From assembly GCA_036417435.1 (NCBI GenBank), contig CM070903.1, positions 57,698,001-57,762,000 of the forward strand: 64,000 bases of DNA. The letters run 5' to 3'. The stretch's first letter is position 1. Every line of letters starts with the position of its first letter. Positions 12,811-24,575 of this stretch are shown in pieces. Below the pieces are notes generated by a model that saw only the letters and a program-made list of their open reading frames with translations, searched no databases and was not told the DNA's origin. This stretch comes from Inia geoffrensis. Taxonomy: Eukaryota; Chordata; Mammalia; Artiodactyla; Iniidae. Both the position numbers and the translations under genes were made by a program.

Positions 12811-13197
12811 AGAAAACTATGCCGGTAAGACAGGAATAAAGACACAGACCTACTGGAGAACGGACTTGAGGATATGGGGAGGGGGAGGGGGGAGCTATGG
12901 GAGGGCGAGGGAGGGGCATGGACATATATATACTAACAAACGTAAGGTAGATAGCTAATGGGAAGCAACCGCCTGGCACAGGGATATCAGCTCGGTGCTT
13001 TGTGACTGCCTGGAGGGGTGGGATAGGGAGAGAAGGAAGGAGGGAGACGCAAGAGGGAAGAAATATGTGAACGTCTGTATATATATAACTGATTCACTTT
13101 GTTATAAAGTAGAAACTGACACACCATTGTGGAGCAATTTTAACCCAATAAAGATGGTAAAAAAAAAAAAAAAAAAAAAAAAGAAAACTATGCCGGT
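12811..13197 (+). mobile_element. 5'-truncated L1 stub with perfect TSDs
   Basis: The last ~330 bp of the young L1 3' UTR (12827-13158), followed by an uninterrupted A-tail of about 23 bases. Identical 16-bp TSDs AGAAAACTATGCCGGT lie at 12811-12826 and 13182-13197. The body matches the L1 3' UTR seen at 48100-48420 on the + strand and the reverse of 27430-27780. The G-rich stretch (about 12880-12910) is the G-rich tract typical of mammalian L1 3' UTRs. The intact TSD and pure tail indicate a recent insertion. Confidence 0.95.
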
Positions 13198-13465
13198 TAC
13201 TTCCACCGTTGTTTACCCAGATGCTTCTGAACTCTAAAAGGCCCTTGAACTAAATGCCAGGTCCTAAGAATTGGTTGTGATCCTTAGGAGCTGCCTGCAG
13301 GCCAGCATACCCGGGGAATAAGGAGCTGCCTTCTGAGATCCCTGCCCTTTCTTTTTGTGCCTCTCAGGATTCTCAGCCAACTGAGCAATGAGAACAGGTG
13401 GCCAATACAGTTAGGGAAAAAGTTCTATGAACCTTTTGTTGCTGGCTAGCTAAAAGTCACATACG
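13198..13465. other. No gene or repeat recognised
   Basis: Nothing familiar seen. Confidence 0.4.
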
Positions 13466-13468
13466 GGA

Positions 13469-13572
13469 GGAAGTTGAAAGGGAGGGAGATAGGAGGAAGG
13501 AAAAGGAGAGAGAGAGGGAAAAGAGGGGATGGAGAGAGAGAGAAAAAGTGTGCACGTGAGCGAGAGAGGGAG
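13469..13572 (+). repeat. Purine-rich low-complexity tract
   Basis: Interrupted GGA/GAGA/GAAA runs on the + strand. It causes overlapping long ORFs on both strands that are artefacts of composition. Confidence 0.85.
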
Positions 13573-15390
13573 AACCTTAGCTCTAGGGAAAATAACTTCC
13601 TGGTAATGTATATGTATATATTCACACATCTCAGTGAAAACACTGTTGGATTAGGGTTATGTGTAAAGTTAGGTGATTTAAGAACCTTGACTAGTTCTAG
13701 TGGACAACTGCTGGTATATTGTATGCCAAATGCCAAATTGCAAGTTGATACTAGAAGTTGCCACATGGATTATCTCAACAGTAACTGAGGAAGATGATAA
13801 ACACTATATCCTAAGAGGATGTCTGCAAACTGTATTCTACTCAATTTAGTAATTATTCCAAGAGAAGCACCACTTCTGCAGAGAAGGTACACTAAGAATC
13901 ATAAGGCTAGCTCCTAGACATCAAGGGAGGGTTTAAATATATTGTGTTTAATATCCTTACTAAGTTTAGGAAGCGTGCAACCTTTTAAAGGTTTTCATAT
14001 CAAATTAACTATTAGAAATATTTTGGAAAAAGCAAAGATTAGGCTAAAAATGCTCAAAAGCTCATTTTACAACATCAAATTCTGTCAACTTTTTGGACTA
14101 TGTCCCATTTTTTTGTTACGTTGAACAAAAATAAATCTTATTAAAGCAACATTCCATAAAGGGTAGAACTTATCTCTTTTGTCCCACTCTAGGCAAAACG
14201 CTCTTGTTTGCAGTAGTCCCATGGAGTCCAGCAAGCTAGTAACTTTCTCTGCATATTTTAAAGGCTACTTCAACGTGGGACTTTAAAAATACAGCAAAAG
14301 AATCTATTGCAAATGATTGAGCACAGACCCTGGAATGATTCTAGGTATGTTTATTATGAAGATTACATTGGTATAAATGTATTTTATAAACTAATGTGTA
14401 AGTAAAATAGTTTACTATAAACTTTTCATTCCTCATCACCAAGGAACAGGTAGAAATACCTCATGAGCTGTGGTTAAGAAAGTAATCATTGTTATAATTC
14501 ATTCTAGATTCCAAATTTTACTAACCTTCCTTGATATGCTTCACACCATTTGTGTATCATTGCTGATTTATGCTGTGATGTACATTTATTTTTCTTTGAA
14601 AAAATATTCTAAGGCCCTGTTACTTAGTCTTTGAATGCTTTATAATCACATTACTCAAAGAAGCCTTTATTCAGTTAACTAGTGTGCTTCCTCTTCTCTA
14701 TTTTGTAAGATTCTGTCTGTTGATTGCTTTACACACCCTAGCAACACATGCTCTAACCAGTTAATACTGTAGCTCCCTCTCTTAACTTCATTGTTCTCTG
14801 ACTGTAGCCGTTTTATTTTCTTCTCAATCGGCATTCATTCTCTGAATCAGGGAGCAAGTAGATGTTTTAGATATTTTATGGCAGGAAGAGTAATTTCCTC
14901 TTTAGGATTTGAGATACCTAGCAGATAGCTGATGCTATTTCTGCAGTCTGGTGCCCCACTCCACCCCATCCTACCCCAGTCTACAGCAGTTCAGTAAAGT
15001 GATACTACCTGATTTTGTATATAAGTTCATAAGTATTGCTTTTTATTTTGAACATAATAGTAATTATGGCCATATAACATATTTTTATTCTTTCTCTTTC
15101 CACTTAACATTTTATTATACCCCAAATATTTTTATACTTCCCATAACAAAATGAATGGAAGGTATATTAACTTTTTCCTTTCCTTTTAAAATTAATAGAA
15201 GTCCATTAAAGCAAATTGCAAAATAAAGGGGAGAAAGCAAAATTCCACCACTCTGTCTTCTTTATGCAATATGTGTATAAAATATACATATCTTTGTATT
15301 TTGCCATTTACTTTGCAACAGAAATTATAAGTATATGGGTAAATATCAATCAGTTTTTTGCTTATTATATAAATATTTTTGAAAGATAAT
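13573..15390. other. No gene or repeat recognised
   Basis: AT-rich single-copy-looking DNA of 1.8 kb. No coding signal, no familiar repeat. Confidence 0.4.
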
Positions 15391-15394
15391 TTTT

Positions 15395-15855
15395 GCTTAC
15401 AGCAAATATAACAACATATTGTGGAGTTTAAACCATATGCAGAAGTAAAATGTATGACAACAATAGTACTAAAGCAAGGATATGGAAGAATACTGTTATA
15501 AATTTGTTATATAGATCTGAAATGGGATTATTTCACTTGAAGGTAGACTGTTAAAGATGTACATTATATATGTGAAAGCAAGCACTAAAATAGCACAGAG
15601 TTATAGCTAATAATCCAACCAAGGACAGATAATTGAATCACTAAATAGAATCAATCCAGAAGATAGAAAAAGAGGAAAAGGGAACTAAGAAGAGATGAAA
15701 CAAATAGAAAAGAAATCACAAGCTGATAGATTTAAACCTAAATGTAACAATAATCACATTAAATCTCAGTGGTCTAGACACCCCAATTTAAAAGGGAGAG
15801 TGAGACTGGATAATAATTTTTAAAAAGACCCAACTATCTGTTGCTTGGAAAAAAG
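15395..15855 (+). repeat. Old L1M fragment (inter-ORF to early ORF2)
   Basis: Near 15730-15840 the text AAACCTAAATGTAACAATAA and CTCAGTGGTCTAGACACCCC and GACCCAACTATCTGTTGC is the degraded start of L1 ORF2. Sequence back to about 15395 fits the inter-ORF region of an ancient L1M. It is truncated on both sides. Confidence 0.6.
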
Positions 15856-15877
15856 TTTCTGAAAACAGAAGTAAAAT

Positions 15878-15931
15878 CACTCACTCATAATGCCAGTACA
15901 ATCATTGCGGTACTGGCATTATGAGTGAGTG
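15878..15931. repeat. Perfect 22-bp inverted repeat, 10-nt loop
   Basis: The left arm 15878-15899 begins CACTCACTCATAATG; the right arm 15910-15931 is its exact reverse complement and ends CATTATGAGTGAGTG. The loop is AATCATTGCG. After two unpaired positions a further three A:T pairs are possible outside the stem. It lies 23 bp beyond the end of an old L1M fragment. I do not recognise it as any named MITE or miRNA. Confidence 0.95.
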
Positions 15932-16620
15932 TATTTGTATTTATTCCTTTATAGTCTTTTTTCTTAGGTATATTTTCTTGTTTGCTACTGTGGCGCGTAT
16001 ACAACTTTCTTTCTGTTTTTCTCACTTAAAGAATCTTGCTATATGGAAATGGGTTTAAACCTCGATGGTTCACAATAGTCCATTCTCTAGCAGTTATGAA
16101 TTCAGAACCAAGTTTCTATATTAGCCAAATAAAAACTTGTCGAAGGTGTCCAATATGATCAGCAATAGGATACAAAATAAGACGAGATCCTATTCCCAGA
16201 AATTAAAAATATCTTTCCTTAAAATGGCCGATTTTGGGGTAAATGGATCATGGTAGTAGTCAACAGTAAATGTTGATGATTCATTGTCTAGTTAGATCAC
16301 ATATTCTTAAATATGTAACTATTTGAACTAACTGCAATCTTTCTGTGATGACTTAGAAAGTTCTTTTGAAATGTTTACTGTGTTTAGGATTATTTTACAG
16401 CATCATTTACCCCTGAATTATTAAAACACAAAATTGCCTAGTAATAAAGATTTCTGGTTCATGGACTACTGAATCAACCACTTTTGGATGAGCTTCTATA
16501 TGTATAGCTTTTAGCTCAGCACTTCATATACAGTATTCACTTAGGAAATACTATTGATATTGTTTTTATTAATTGTGCTGTCTTTATATTTTTATTTTAG
16601 TATAAAGATTTATAATAAGC
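15932..16620. other. No gene or strong repeat recognised
   Basis: AT-rich. The piece at 16515-16570 (CAGTATTCACTTAGGAAATA) vaguely recalls an L2 3' end but is too weak to call. Confidence 0.4.
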
Positions 16621-16989
16621 TTTTTTTAAAAAACATCTTTATTGAAGTACAATTGCTTTACAATGGTGTGTTAGTTTCTGCTTTATAAAAAAGTGAATCA
16701 GCTATACATATACATATATCCCCATATCTCCTCCCTCTTGCATCTCCCTCGCATACTTGCTACCCCACCCCTCTGGGGGGTAACAAAGCACCAAGCTGAT
16801 CTCCCTGCGCTATGGAGCTGCTTCCCACAGCTATCTGTTTTACATTTGGTAGTATATATAAGTCCATGCCACTCTCTCATTTCGTCCCAGCATACCGTTC
16901 CCCCTCCCCATGTCCTCAAGTCCATTCTCTACGTCTGCGTCTTTATTCCTGTCCTGCCCCTAGGTTCTTCAGAACCATTTTTTTTTTAA

Positions 16990-19900
16990 GATTCCATATA
17001 TATGTGTTAGCATCCGATATTTGTTTTTCTATTTCTCACTTACTTCACTCTGAGTGACAGAATCTAGGTCCATTCACTTCACTACAAATAACTCAATTTC
17101 GTTTCTTTTTATAGCTGAGTAATATTCCATTGTATATATGTGCAACATCTTCTTTATCCATTCACCTGTTGATGGACAATTAGGTTGCTTCCATGCCCTG
17201 GCTATTGTAAATAGAGCTGCAATGGACATTGTGGTATATGACTCTTTTGTAATTATGGTTTTCTCAGGGTATATGCCCAGGAATCAGATTGCTGGGTCAT
17301 ATGGTAGTTCTATTTTTAGTTTTGTAAGGAACCTCCATACTGTTCTCCATAGTGGCTGTATCAATTTACATTCCCACCAACAGTGAAAGAAGGTTCTCTT
17401 TTATCCACACCCACTCCAGCATTTATTGTTTGTAGATTTTTTGATGGTGGCCATTCTGACTGGTGCGAGGTGATGCCTCACTATAGTTTTTTTTTTTTTT
17501 TTTGGTGGTACACGGGCCTCTCACTGTTGTGGCCTCTCCTGTTGTGGAGCACAGCCTCTGGACGTGCAGGCTCAGCGGCCATGGCTCACGGACCTAGCCA
17601 CTCTGCGGCATGTGGGATCTTCCTGGACCGGAGCACGAACCCCTGTCTCCTGCATCGGCAGGCGGACTCTCAACCACTGCACCAGCAGGGAAGCCCCCTT
17701 ACTGGAGTTTTGATTTGAATTTCTGTAATGATTAGTGATGTTGAGCATCCTTTCATGTGTTTCTTGGCAATTTGTATATCTTCTTTGGAGAAATGTCTAT
17801 TTAGATCTTCTGTCCATTTTTGGATTGGGTTGTTTGCTTTTGTGATATTGAGATGCATAAACTGCTTGAAAATTTTGGAGATTAATCCTTTGTCAGTTGC
17901 TTCATTTGCAAATATTTTCTCCCATTCAGAGGGTTGTCTGTCTTGTTTATGGTTTCCTTTGTTCTGCAAAAGCTTTGAAGTTTCTTTAGGTCCCATTTGT
18001 TTATTTTTGTTTCCATTTCTCTAGGAGGTGGGTCAAAAAGGATCTTGCTATGATGTATGTAATGTGTTCTGCCTATGTTTTCCTCTAAGAGTTTGATAGT
18101 GTCTGGACTTACATTTAGGTCTTTCATCCATTTTGAGTTTATTTTTGTGTGTGGTGTTGGGGAGTGTTCCTATTTCATTCTTTTACATGTAGCTGTCCAG
18201 TTTTCCCATCACCTCTTACTGCCGAGGCTGTCTTTTCTCCATTGTATATTCTTGCCTCCTTTATAAAAAATAAGATGACCATATGTGCGTGGGTTTATCT
18301 CTGGGCTTTCTATCCTTTCCCATTGATCTATATTTCTGTTTTTGTGCCAGTACACTACTGTCTTGATTATTGTAGCTTTGTAGAATAGTCTGAAGTCAGG
18401 GAGCCTGATTCCTCCAGCTCCGTTTTTCTTTCTCAAGATTTCTTTGACTATTCAAAGTCTTTGTGTTTCCATACAAATTGGGAATTTCTTTGTTTTAGTT
18501 CTGTGAAGAATTCCACTGGTAGTTTGATAGTGATTGTATTGAATCTGTAGATTGCTTTGGGTTGTATATTCATTTTCACAATGTTAATTTTTCCAATCCA
18601 AGAACATGGTATATCTCTCCATCTGTTTGTATCATCTTTAATTTCTTTAATCAGTGTGTTATAGTTTTTTGCATACAGGTCATTTGTCTCCTTAGGTAGG
18701 CTTATTCCTAGGTATTTTTTTGTTGTTGTTGCAGTGGTAAATGGGAGCGCTTCCTTAAATTCACTTTCAGATTTTTCATCATTAGTGTATAGGAATGCAA
18801 AAGATTTCTGTGCATTAATTTTGTATCCTGCTACTTTACCAAATTAATTGATTAGATCTAGTAGTTTTCTGGTAGCATCTTTAGGACTCTATGTATAGCA
18901 TCATGTTATCTGCAAACTGTGACAGCTTTACTTCTTCTTTTCCTTCTTGCATTCCTTTTATTGCTTTCTCTTCTCTTTTTACTGTGACTAAAACTTCCAA
19001 ATCAATGTTGAATAACAGTGGTGAGAGTGGGCAACCTTGTCTTGTTCGTAATCTTAGAGGAAATGGTTTCAGTTTTTCACCATGGAGAATGATGTTGGCT
19101 GTGGGTTTGTTATATATGGCCTTTATTATGTTGAGGTAGGTTCCCTCTATGCCTACTTTCTGGAGGGTTTTTATCATAAATGGGTGTTGAATTTTGTCAG
19201 AAACTTTTCTGCATCTATTGAGATGATCATATGGTTTTTATCCTTCAATTTGTTAATATGTTGCATCACATTGATTGATTTGCATATATTGAAGAATCCT
19301 TGCATTCCTCGATAAACCCCACTTGATCATGGTGTATGATCCTTTTAATGAGCTGTTGGATTCTGTTTGCTAGTATTTTGTTGAGAATTTTTGCATCTAT
19401 GTTCATCAATGACATTGGCCTGTAGTTTTCTTTCTTTGTGACATCTTTATCTGGTTTTGGTATCAGGGTGATGGTGGCCTTGTAGAATGAGTTTGGGAGT
19501 GTTCCTCCCTCTACTGTATTTTGGAAGAGTTTGAGAAGGATAGGTGTTAGCTCTTCTATAAATGTTTGATAGAATTTGCCTGTGAAGCCATCTGGTGGTC
19601 CTGGGCTTCTGTTTGTTGGAAGATTTTTAATCCCAGTTTCAATTTCAGTGCTTGTGATTGCTCTGTGTATATTTTGTATTTCTTCTTGGTTCAGTATCAG
19701 AAGGTTGAGCTTTTCTAAGAATTTGTCCATTTCTTCCAGGTTGTCCATTTTATTGGCATGTAGTTGCTTGTAGTATCTCTCATGATCCTTTATATTTCTG
19801 CAGTGTCAGTTGTTACTTCTTTTTCTTTTCTAATTCTATTGATTTGAGTGTTCTCCCTTTTTTTCTTGATGTGTCTGACTAATGGTTTATCAATTTTGTT

Positions 19901-20941
19901 TATCAGCTCAAAGAACCAGTTTTTAGTTTTATTGTTGTTTGCTATTGTTTCTTTTTCATTTATTTCTCATCTGATCTTTATGATTTCTTTCCTTCTGCTA
20001 ACTTTGGGTTTTTTTATTCTTGTTTCTCTAATTGCTTTAAGTATAAGATTAAGTTGTTTATTTGAGATATTTCTTGTTTCTTAAGGTAGCATTATTTTGC
20101 TATAAACTTCCCTCTTAGAACTGCTTTTGCTGTATCCCATAGGTTTTGGTTCATTGTGTTTTCATTGTCACTTGTTTCTAGGTATTTTTTGATTTCCTTT
20201 TTGATTTCTTCAGTGATCTGTTGGTTATTAAATAGTGTATTGCTTAGCCTCTATGTGTTTATATTTTTTACAGATTTTTTCCTGTAATTGATATTTAGTC
20301 TCATAGTGTTGTGGTCAGAAAAGATACTTGATACAATTTCAATTTTCTTAAAATTACCAAGGCTTGATTTGTGACCCAAGATATGATCTATCCTGGAGAA
20401 TGTCCCATGAGCAGTTGAGAAGAAAGTATATTCTATTTTTGTTGGACGGAATGTCCTATAAATATCAATTAAGTCCATCTTGTTTAATGTATCATTTAAA
20501 GCTTGTATTACCTTATTTATTTTCATTTTGGATGATCTGTCCATTGGTGAAAGTGAGCTGTCAAAGTCCCATACTATGACTGTGCTCCTATGTTGGGTTC
20601 ATAAATATTCACAACTGGTATATCTTCTTCTCGGATTGGTCCCTTGATCATTATGTAGTGTCCTTCTTTGTCTCTTGTAATAGTCTTTATTTTAAAGTCT
20701 ATTTTGTCTGATATGGAATTACTACTCCTGCTTTCTTTTGATTTCCATTTGCATGAAATATTTTTTTCCATCCTCTCACTTTCAGTCTTTATGTGTCCCT
20801 CAGTCTGAAGTGGGTCTTTTGTAGACAGCATATATACGGGTCTTGTTTTTGTATCCATTCAGCCAGTCTGTGTCTTTTGGTTGGAACATTTAGTCCATTT
20901 ACATTTAAGGTAATTATTGATATGTATGTTCCTATTACCAT
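16990..20941 (-). pseudogene. L1 ORF2 relic (younger copy 1)
   Basis: The ATG complement at 20939-20941 starts MVIGTYISIITLNVNGLN, the correct ORF2 opening. Conserved pieces follow in order: endonuclease (QTEGHIKTESERMEKNI region at 20574-20858), SDHNTMRLNINYRKKSVKN (about 20290), the [16 protein letters not shown] block (19400-19600), and the RT box [11 protein letters not shown] (18890-18920). In that box asparagine replaces the second catalytic aspartate (codon complement 18905-18907). A SINE splits the C-terminal part. Frame changes occur at least six times, so no ORF2p can be made. Confidence 0.9.
17487..17697 (-). mobile_element. CHR-2-type SINE nested in L1 ORF2
   Basis: The T run at 17487-17503, then the SINE body in reverse, ends in CAGGGAAGCCCC. 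Flanks CCTCACTATAG (17476-17486) and CCTTACTGGAG (about 17697-17707) are diverged TSDs. The host L1 ORF2 sequence resumes immediately (TTTTGATTTG). The SINE therefore post-dates the L1. Its divergence from the other CHR-2 copies (GGTGGTACACGG start, GTTGTGGAGC) shows it is not recent. Confidence 0.93.
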
Positions 20942-20999
20942 TTTCTTAATTGTTTTGGGTTTGTTATTGTAGTCCTTTTCCTTCTCTTGTGTTTCCTGC

Positions 21000-21885
21000 C
21001 TAGAGAAGTTCCTTTACCATTTGTTGTAAAGCTGGTTTGGTGGTGCTGTACTCTCTTAGTTTTTGCTTCTCTGTGAAGGTTGTAATTTTCCTTTGATTCT
21101 GAATGAGATCCTTGCTGGGTAGAGTAATCTTAGTTGTAAGTTTTTCCCTTTGATCACTTTAAATATGTCGTGCCACTCCCTTCTGGCTTGCAGAGTTTCT
21201 CATGAAATATCAGCTAGTAACTTTATGGGGATTCCCTTGTATGTTTTGTTTTTCCCTTGCTGCTTTTAGTATTTTTCTTTGTACTTAAGTTTTGATAATT
21301 TGATTAATATGTGCCCTGGCGGGTTTCTCCTTGGCATTTTCCTGTATAGGACTCTCTGTGCTTCCTGTACTTGATTAAGTATTTCCTTTCCCATTTTAGG
21401 GAAGTTTTCAACTATAATCTGTTCAAATATTTTCTCAGTCCCTTTCTTTTTCTCTTCTTCCCTGGGACCCTGATAATTCGAATGTTGGTGTGTTTAATGT
21501 TGTCACAGAGGTCTCTGAGACTGTCCTCACTTCTTTTCATTCTTTTTTCTTCATTCTGCTCAGCAGTAGTTATTTCCACTTTTTTTTCTTCCAGGTCACT
21601 TATCCGTTCTTCTGCCTCAGTTATTCTGCTATTGATTCCTTCTAGAGAATTTTAAATTTCATTTATTGTGTTGTTCATCATTGTTTGTTTGCTCTTTAGT
21701 TTTTCTAGGTCCTTGTTAAATGTTTCTTGCATTTTCTCCTTTCTATTTCCACGATTTTTGATCATCTTTTCTATCATTATTTTGAATTCTTTTTCAGGTA
21801 GACTGCCTATTTTCTCTTCATTTGTTTGGTCTAATGTGTCTTTACCTTGCTCCTTCATCTGCTGTGTGTTTCTCTGTCTTCTCAT
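21000..21885 (-). pseudogene. L1 ORF1 relic (younger copy 1)
   Basis: Starts at the ATG complement 21883-21885 with MRRQRNTQQMKEQGKDTLDQ, then IGSLPEKEFKIMIEKMIKN and the coiled coil (KEKMQETFNKDLEKLKSKQ). The stop equivalent is at about 21000, just after KELL-type residues. The RRM and C-terminal domain are present in other frames, but broken. The length of ~886 bp equals that of the sister copy (883 bp), so it is frameshifted and not truncated. The spacer to ORF2 is about 58 bp. Confidence 0.85.
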
Positions 21886-23945
21886 TTTCCTTTACTTACT
21901 GTGTTTGGGGTCTCCTTTTTGCAGGCTGCAGTTTCATATTTCCCATTATTTTTGGTGTCTGTCCCCAGTTGCTCTGGTTGGTTCAGTGGGTTGTTTTGGT
22001 TTCCTGGTGGAGGGGACTAGTGCCTGTGTTCTGGTGGATGAGGCTGCACCTTGTTTTTCTGGTGTGCAGGTCCGCGTCTGGTGGGGTTGTCTGTGACCTT
22101 ACTATGATTTTAGGCAGCCTCTCTGCTAATGCGTGGGGTTGTGTTCCTTTCTTGCTTGTTGTTTGGCATAGGGTGCCCAGCACTGTAACTTGCTGGTCGT
22201 TGAGTGGAAGCTAGGACTTGGTGTTGAAATGGAAATCTCTGGGAGATTTTCTCCATTTGATATTACATGCTGTTCGGAGGTCTCAGGTGGGCCAGTGTCC
22301 CGAACTCAGCTCTGCTACCTCAGAGGCACAGCCCTGATACCCAGCCAGAGCATCAAGACCCTGTCATACACAGGGCTCAGAATAAAAGGGAGAAAAAATG
22401 GAAAGAAATAAAGAAAAGAAAAGAAAGAAAGAAAGGAGGGAGGAAGGAAGGAAGAAAGAAAGAAGGACTAAAATAAAGTTATTAAAATAAAAAATAATTA
22501 TTAAAAAAATTTTTTAAGTAATTAAAAAAAAAAGAAGGTTGAAAGAAAGAAGAGAGCAACCAAACCACAAAACAAATTCACTAATGATAACAAGTGCTAA
22601 AAACTATTCTTTAAAAAAACCCAAATGGACAATCAGAACCCTAAGACAAATGTTAAAGCAAAGCTATACATACAAAATTTCACACAGACATACACATACA
22701 CACTCACAAAAAGAGATAAAGGGAAAAAAACATATATTGTTCCCAAAGTCCACCTCCTCAATTTGGGGTGAATTGTTGTCTGTTCAGGTATTCCACAGAT
22801 GCAGGGTACATCAAGTTGATTGTGGAGATTTAATCTGCTGCTCCTGAGGCTGCTGGGAGAAATTTCCCTTTCTCTTCTTTGTTTGCACAGCTCCTGGAGT
22901 TCAGCTTTGGATTTGGCCCTGCCTCTGTGTGTAGGTCACCTGAGGGCATCTGCTCTTGGCTTAGACAGGAGATAAAGTAGCAGGTGATTGCAAGGCTCTG
23001 GCTCACTCAGGCCAGGGGGAGGTAGGGGTATGGAGTGTGGGGTGAGTCTGCGGTGGCAGAGGCCGGCTTGACATTGCACCAGCCTGAGGCACGCCATGCG
23101 TTCTCCCGGGGATGTTGTCCCTGGATCACGGGACCCTGGCAGTCGCGGGCTGCACAGGCTCCTGGGAGGGGAGGTGTGGATAGTGACCTGTGCTCGCACA
23201 CAGGCTTCTTGGTGGTGGCAGCAGCAGCCTTAGCATCTCATGCCCATCTCTGGGGTCCGTTCTGATGGCCACGGCTCATGCCCGTCTCTGTAGCTCCTTT
23301 AAGCAGCGCTCTTAATCCCCTCTCCTCTCGCACCAGGAAACAAAGAGGCAAGAAAAATCCTCTTGCCTTTTCGGCAGCTCCAGACTTTCCTGGACTCCCT
23401 CCTGGCTAGCTGTGGCACACTAGCCCCCTTCAGGCTGTGTTCACGCCACCAACCCCAGCCCTATCCCTGGGATTTGACCTCCGAAACCCGAGCCTCAGCT
23501 CCCAATCCCCGCCCGCACCAGCGGGTGAGCAGACAAGCCTCTCGGGCTGGTGAGTGCTGGTCAGCACCGATCCTCTTTGCGGGAATCTCTCCGCTTTTCC
23601 CTCCGCACCCCTGTTGCTGTGCTCTCCTCCGTGGTTCCAAAGCTTTCCCCCTCTGCCACCTGCAGTCTCCGCCTGCGAAGGGGCTTCCTAGTGTGTGGAA
23701 ACCTTTCCTCCTTCATAGGTCTCTCCCACTGGTGTGGTCCCGTCCCTATTCTTTTGTCTCTGTTTTTTCTTTTGCCCTACACAGGTACGTGGGGAGTTTC
23801 TTGCCTTTTGGGAGGTCTGAGGTCTTCTGCCAGCATTCGGTGGGGGTTCTGTAGGCGTTGTTCCACATGTAGATGTATTTCTGATGTATCTGTGGGGAGG
23901 AAGGTGATCTCCACATCTTACTCTTCTGCTATCTTGAAGTTCCTC
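21886..23945 (-). promoter_or_regulatory. L1 5' UTR with internal promoter region (copy 1)
   Basis: A CpG-containing, GC-rich block (about 22850-23900) next to the L1 5' end is where L1 internal pol II promoters lie in known mammals. The A/G-rich tract at 22386-22560 lies between this block and ORF1. Promoter activity is inferred from position only. Confidence 0.55.
22386..22560. repeat. GAAA/GGAA tract in L1 5' UTR, A-rich tail
   Basis: Purine-only runs on + (AGAAAGAAAGAAAGGAGGGA-like) followed by A/T-rich repeats. The same tract occurs at the same L1 position in the second copy (33028-33220), so it belongs to the subfamily and then varied in length. Confidence 0.85.
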
Positions 23946-24363
23946 TTCTCAGTTACTTATTATCATTCTCTTATTCCTAAATGCCATCATAAGTAGAACA
24001 TTAATACCCCAATTGCTAACCATGATACTACATTTTCCACATTTTCTGCATTGAACTGTAGGTACCATTTATAAGGACATGTAACAAGAAAGCATGTAAT
24101 GTATATGATATATGTAAAGAGCAAACTTGGGATACTATTCATAAATAGGAAGTCATTCTCAGCAAATTCATCAATTAGGGTCATCCTAGTGTTTCTATTG
24201 TGATGGATAATGAAAGATGGCAATTTACTTTCTGTTTTTACCCTGTATCTTAAGACCCTCATTAATGGAGTGATTGATACATGGAAATCAATCAGTGATA
24301 CAGTGGAAATTTGCAATTGATTTATATTTGTGTGGGTTTTCTTTTTCAAAAATATTTTCTCAG
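23946..24363. other. No gene or repeat recognised
   Basis: Short interval between an L1 and a SINE. The 120-codon minus-strand open stretch here opens with TTG, lacks an ATG start at its boundary and has no known motif. Confidence 0.4.
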
Positions 24364-24575
24364 GGGCTTCCCTGGTGGCACTGTGGTTGAGAGTCCGCCT
24401 GCCGATTCAGGGGACACGGGTTCGTGACCCGGTCTGGGAAGATCCCACATGCTGCGGAGCGGCTAGGCCCACGAGCTATGGCTGCTGAGCCTGCGTGTCT
24501 GGAGCCTGTGCTCCGCAACGGGAGAGGCCGCAACACAGAGAGGCCTGCATACCGCAAAAAAAATAAATAAATAAA
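24364..24575 (+). mobile_element. CHR-2-type SINE, + strand
   Basis: Begins GGGCTTCCCTGGTGGCAC, has a B-box-like GGTTCGTGACC, and ends ACCGCAAAAAAAATAAATAA with a (TAAA)n-flavoured tail. Flanks ATATTTTCTCAG and AAATTGTCTCAG look like a diverged TSD. Confidence 0.93.

Larger units (their letters stand above)
16621..23945 (-). mobile_element. Near-full-length younger L1 (copy 1)
   Basis: A minus-strand L1. Its poly(A) is the T run at 16621, the 3' UTR runs to about 16990, and ORF2 spans 20941 to about 16990. A short spacer separates it from ORF1 (21885-21000), and a ~2-kb 5' UTR runs up to about 23945, where the complement of a GATAGCAGAAGAGTAAGATG-type L1 5' terminus lies. It is interrupted by a CHR-2 SINE at 17487-17697. 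It aligns block by block with the L1 at 27412-34548. ORFs carry several frameshifts and stops. I could not find a convincing TSD. Confidence 0.95.

Noticed and set aside
13446..13788. Overlapping 104-106 codon frames on both strands
   Set aside because: Produced by the purine-rich low-complexity tract at 13469-13572.
16800..17060. Conserved peptide around CFTFGSIYKSMPLSHFVPAY in three places
   Set aside because: Antisense reading of the L1 3' UTR shared by 12.9, 16.8, 27.6, 48.2 and 52.2 kb.
23363..23854. A 163-codon + strand open frame antisense to the L1 5' UTR, partly conserved in copy 2 (33959-34291); possible ORF0-like gene
   Set aside because: Both frames open with TTG, not ATG, and the region is GC-rich and stop-poor by composition. 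Shared residues follow from DNA homology of the two 5' UTRs. No evidence of translation.
16590..23960. TSD for younger L1 copy 1
   Set aside because: Compared ATAATAAGC-type text left with CAGTTACTTATTATC right; no convincing direct match.
23987..24349. 120-codon minus-strand open frame
   Set aside because: Opens with TTG, no motif, AT-rich; a chance open stretch.
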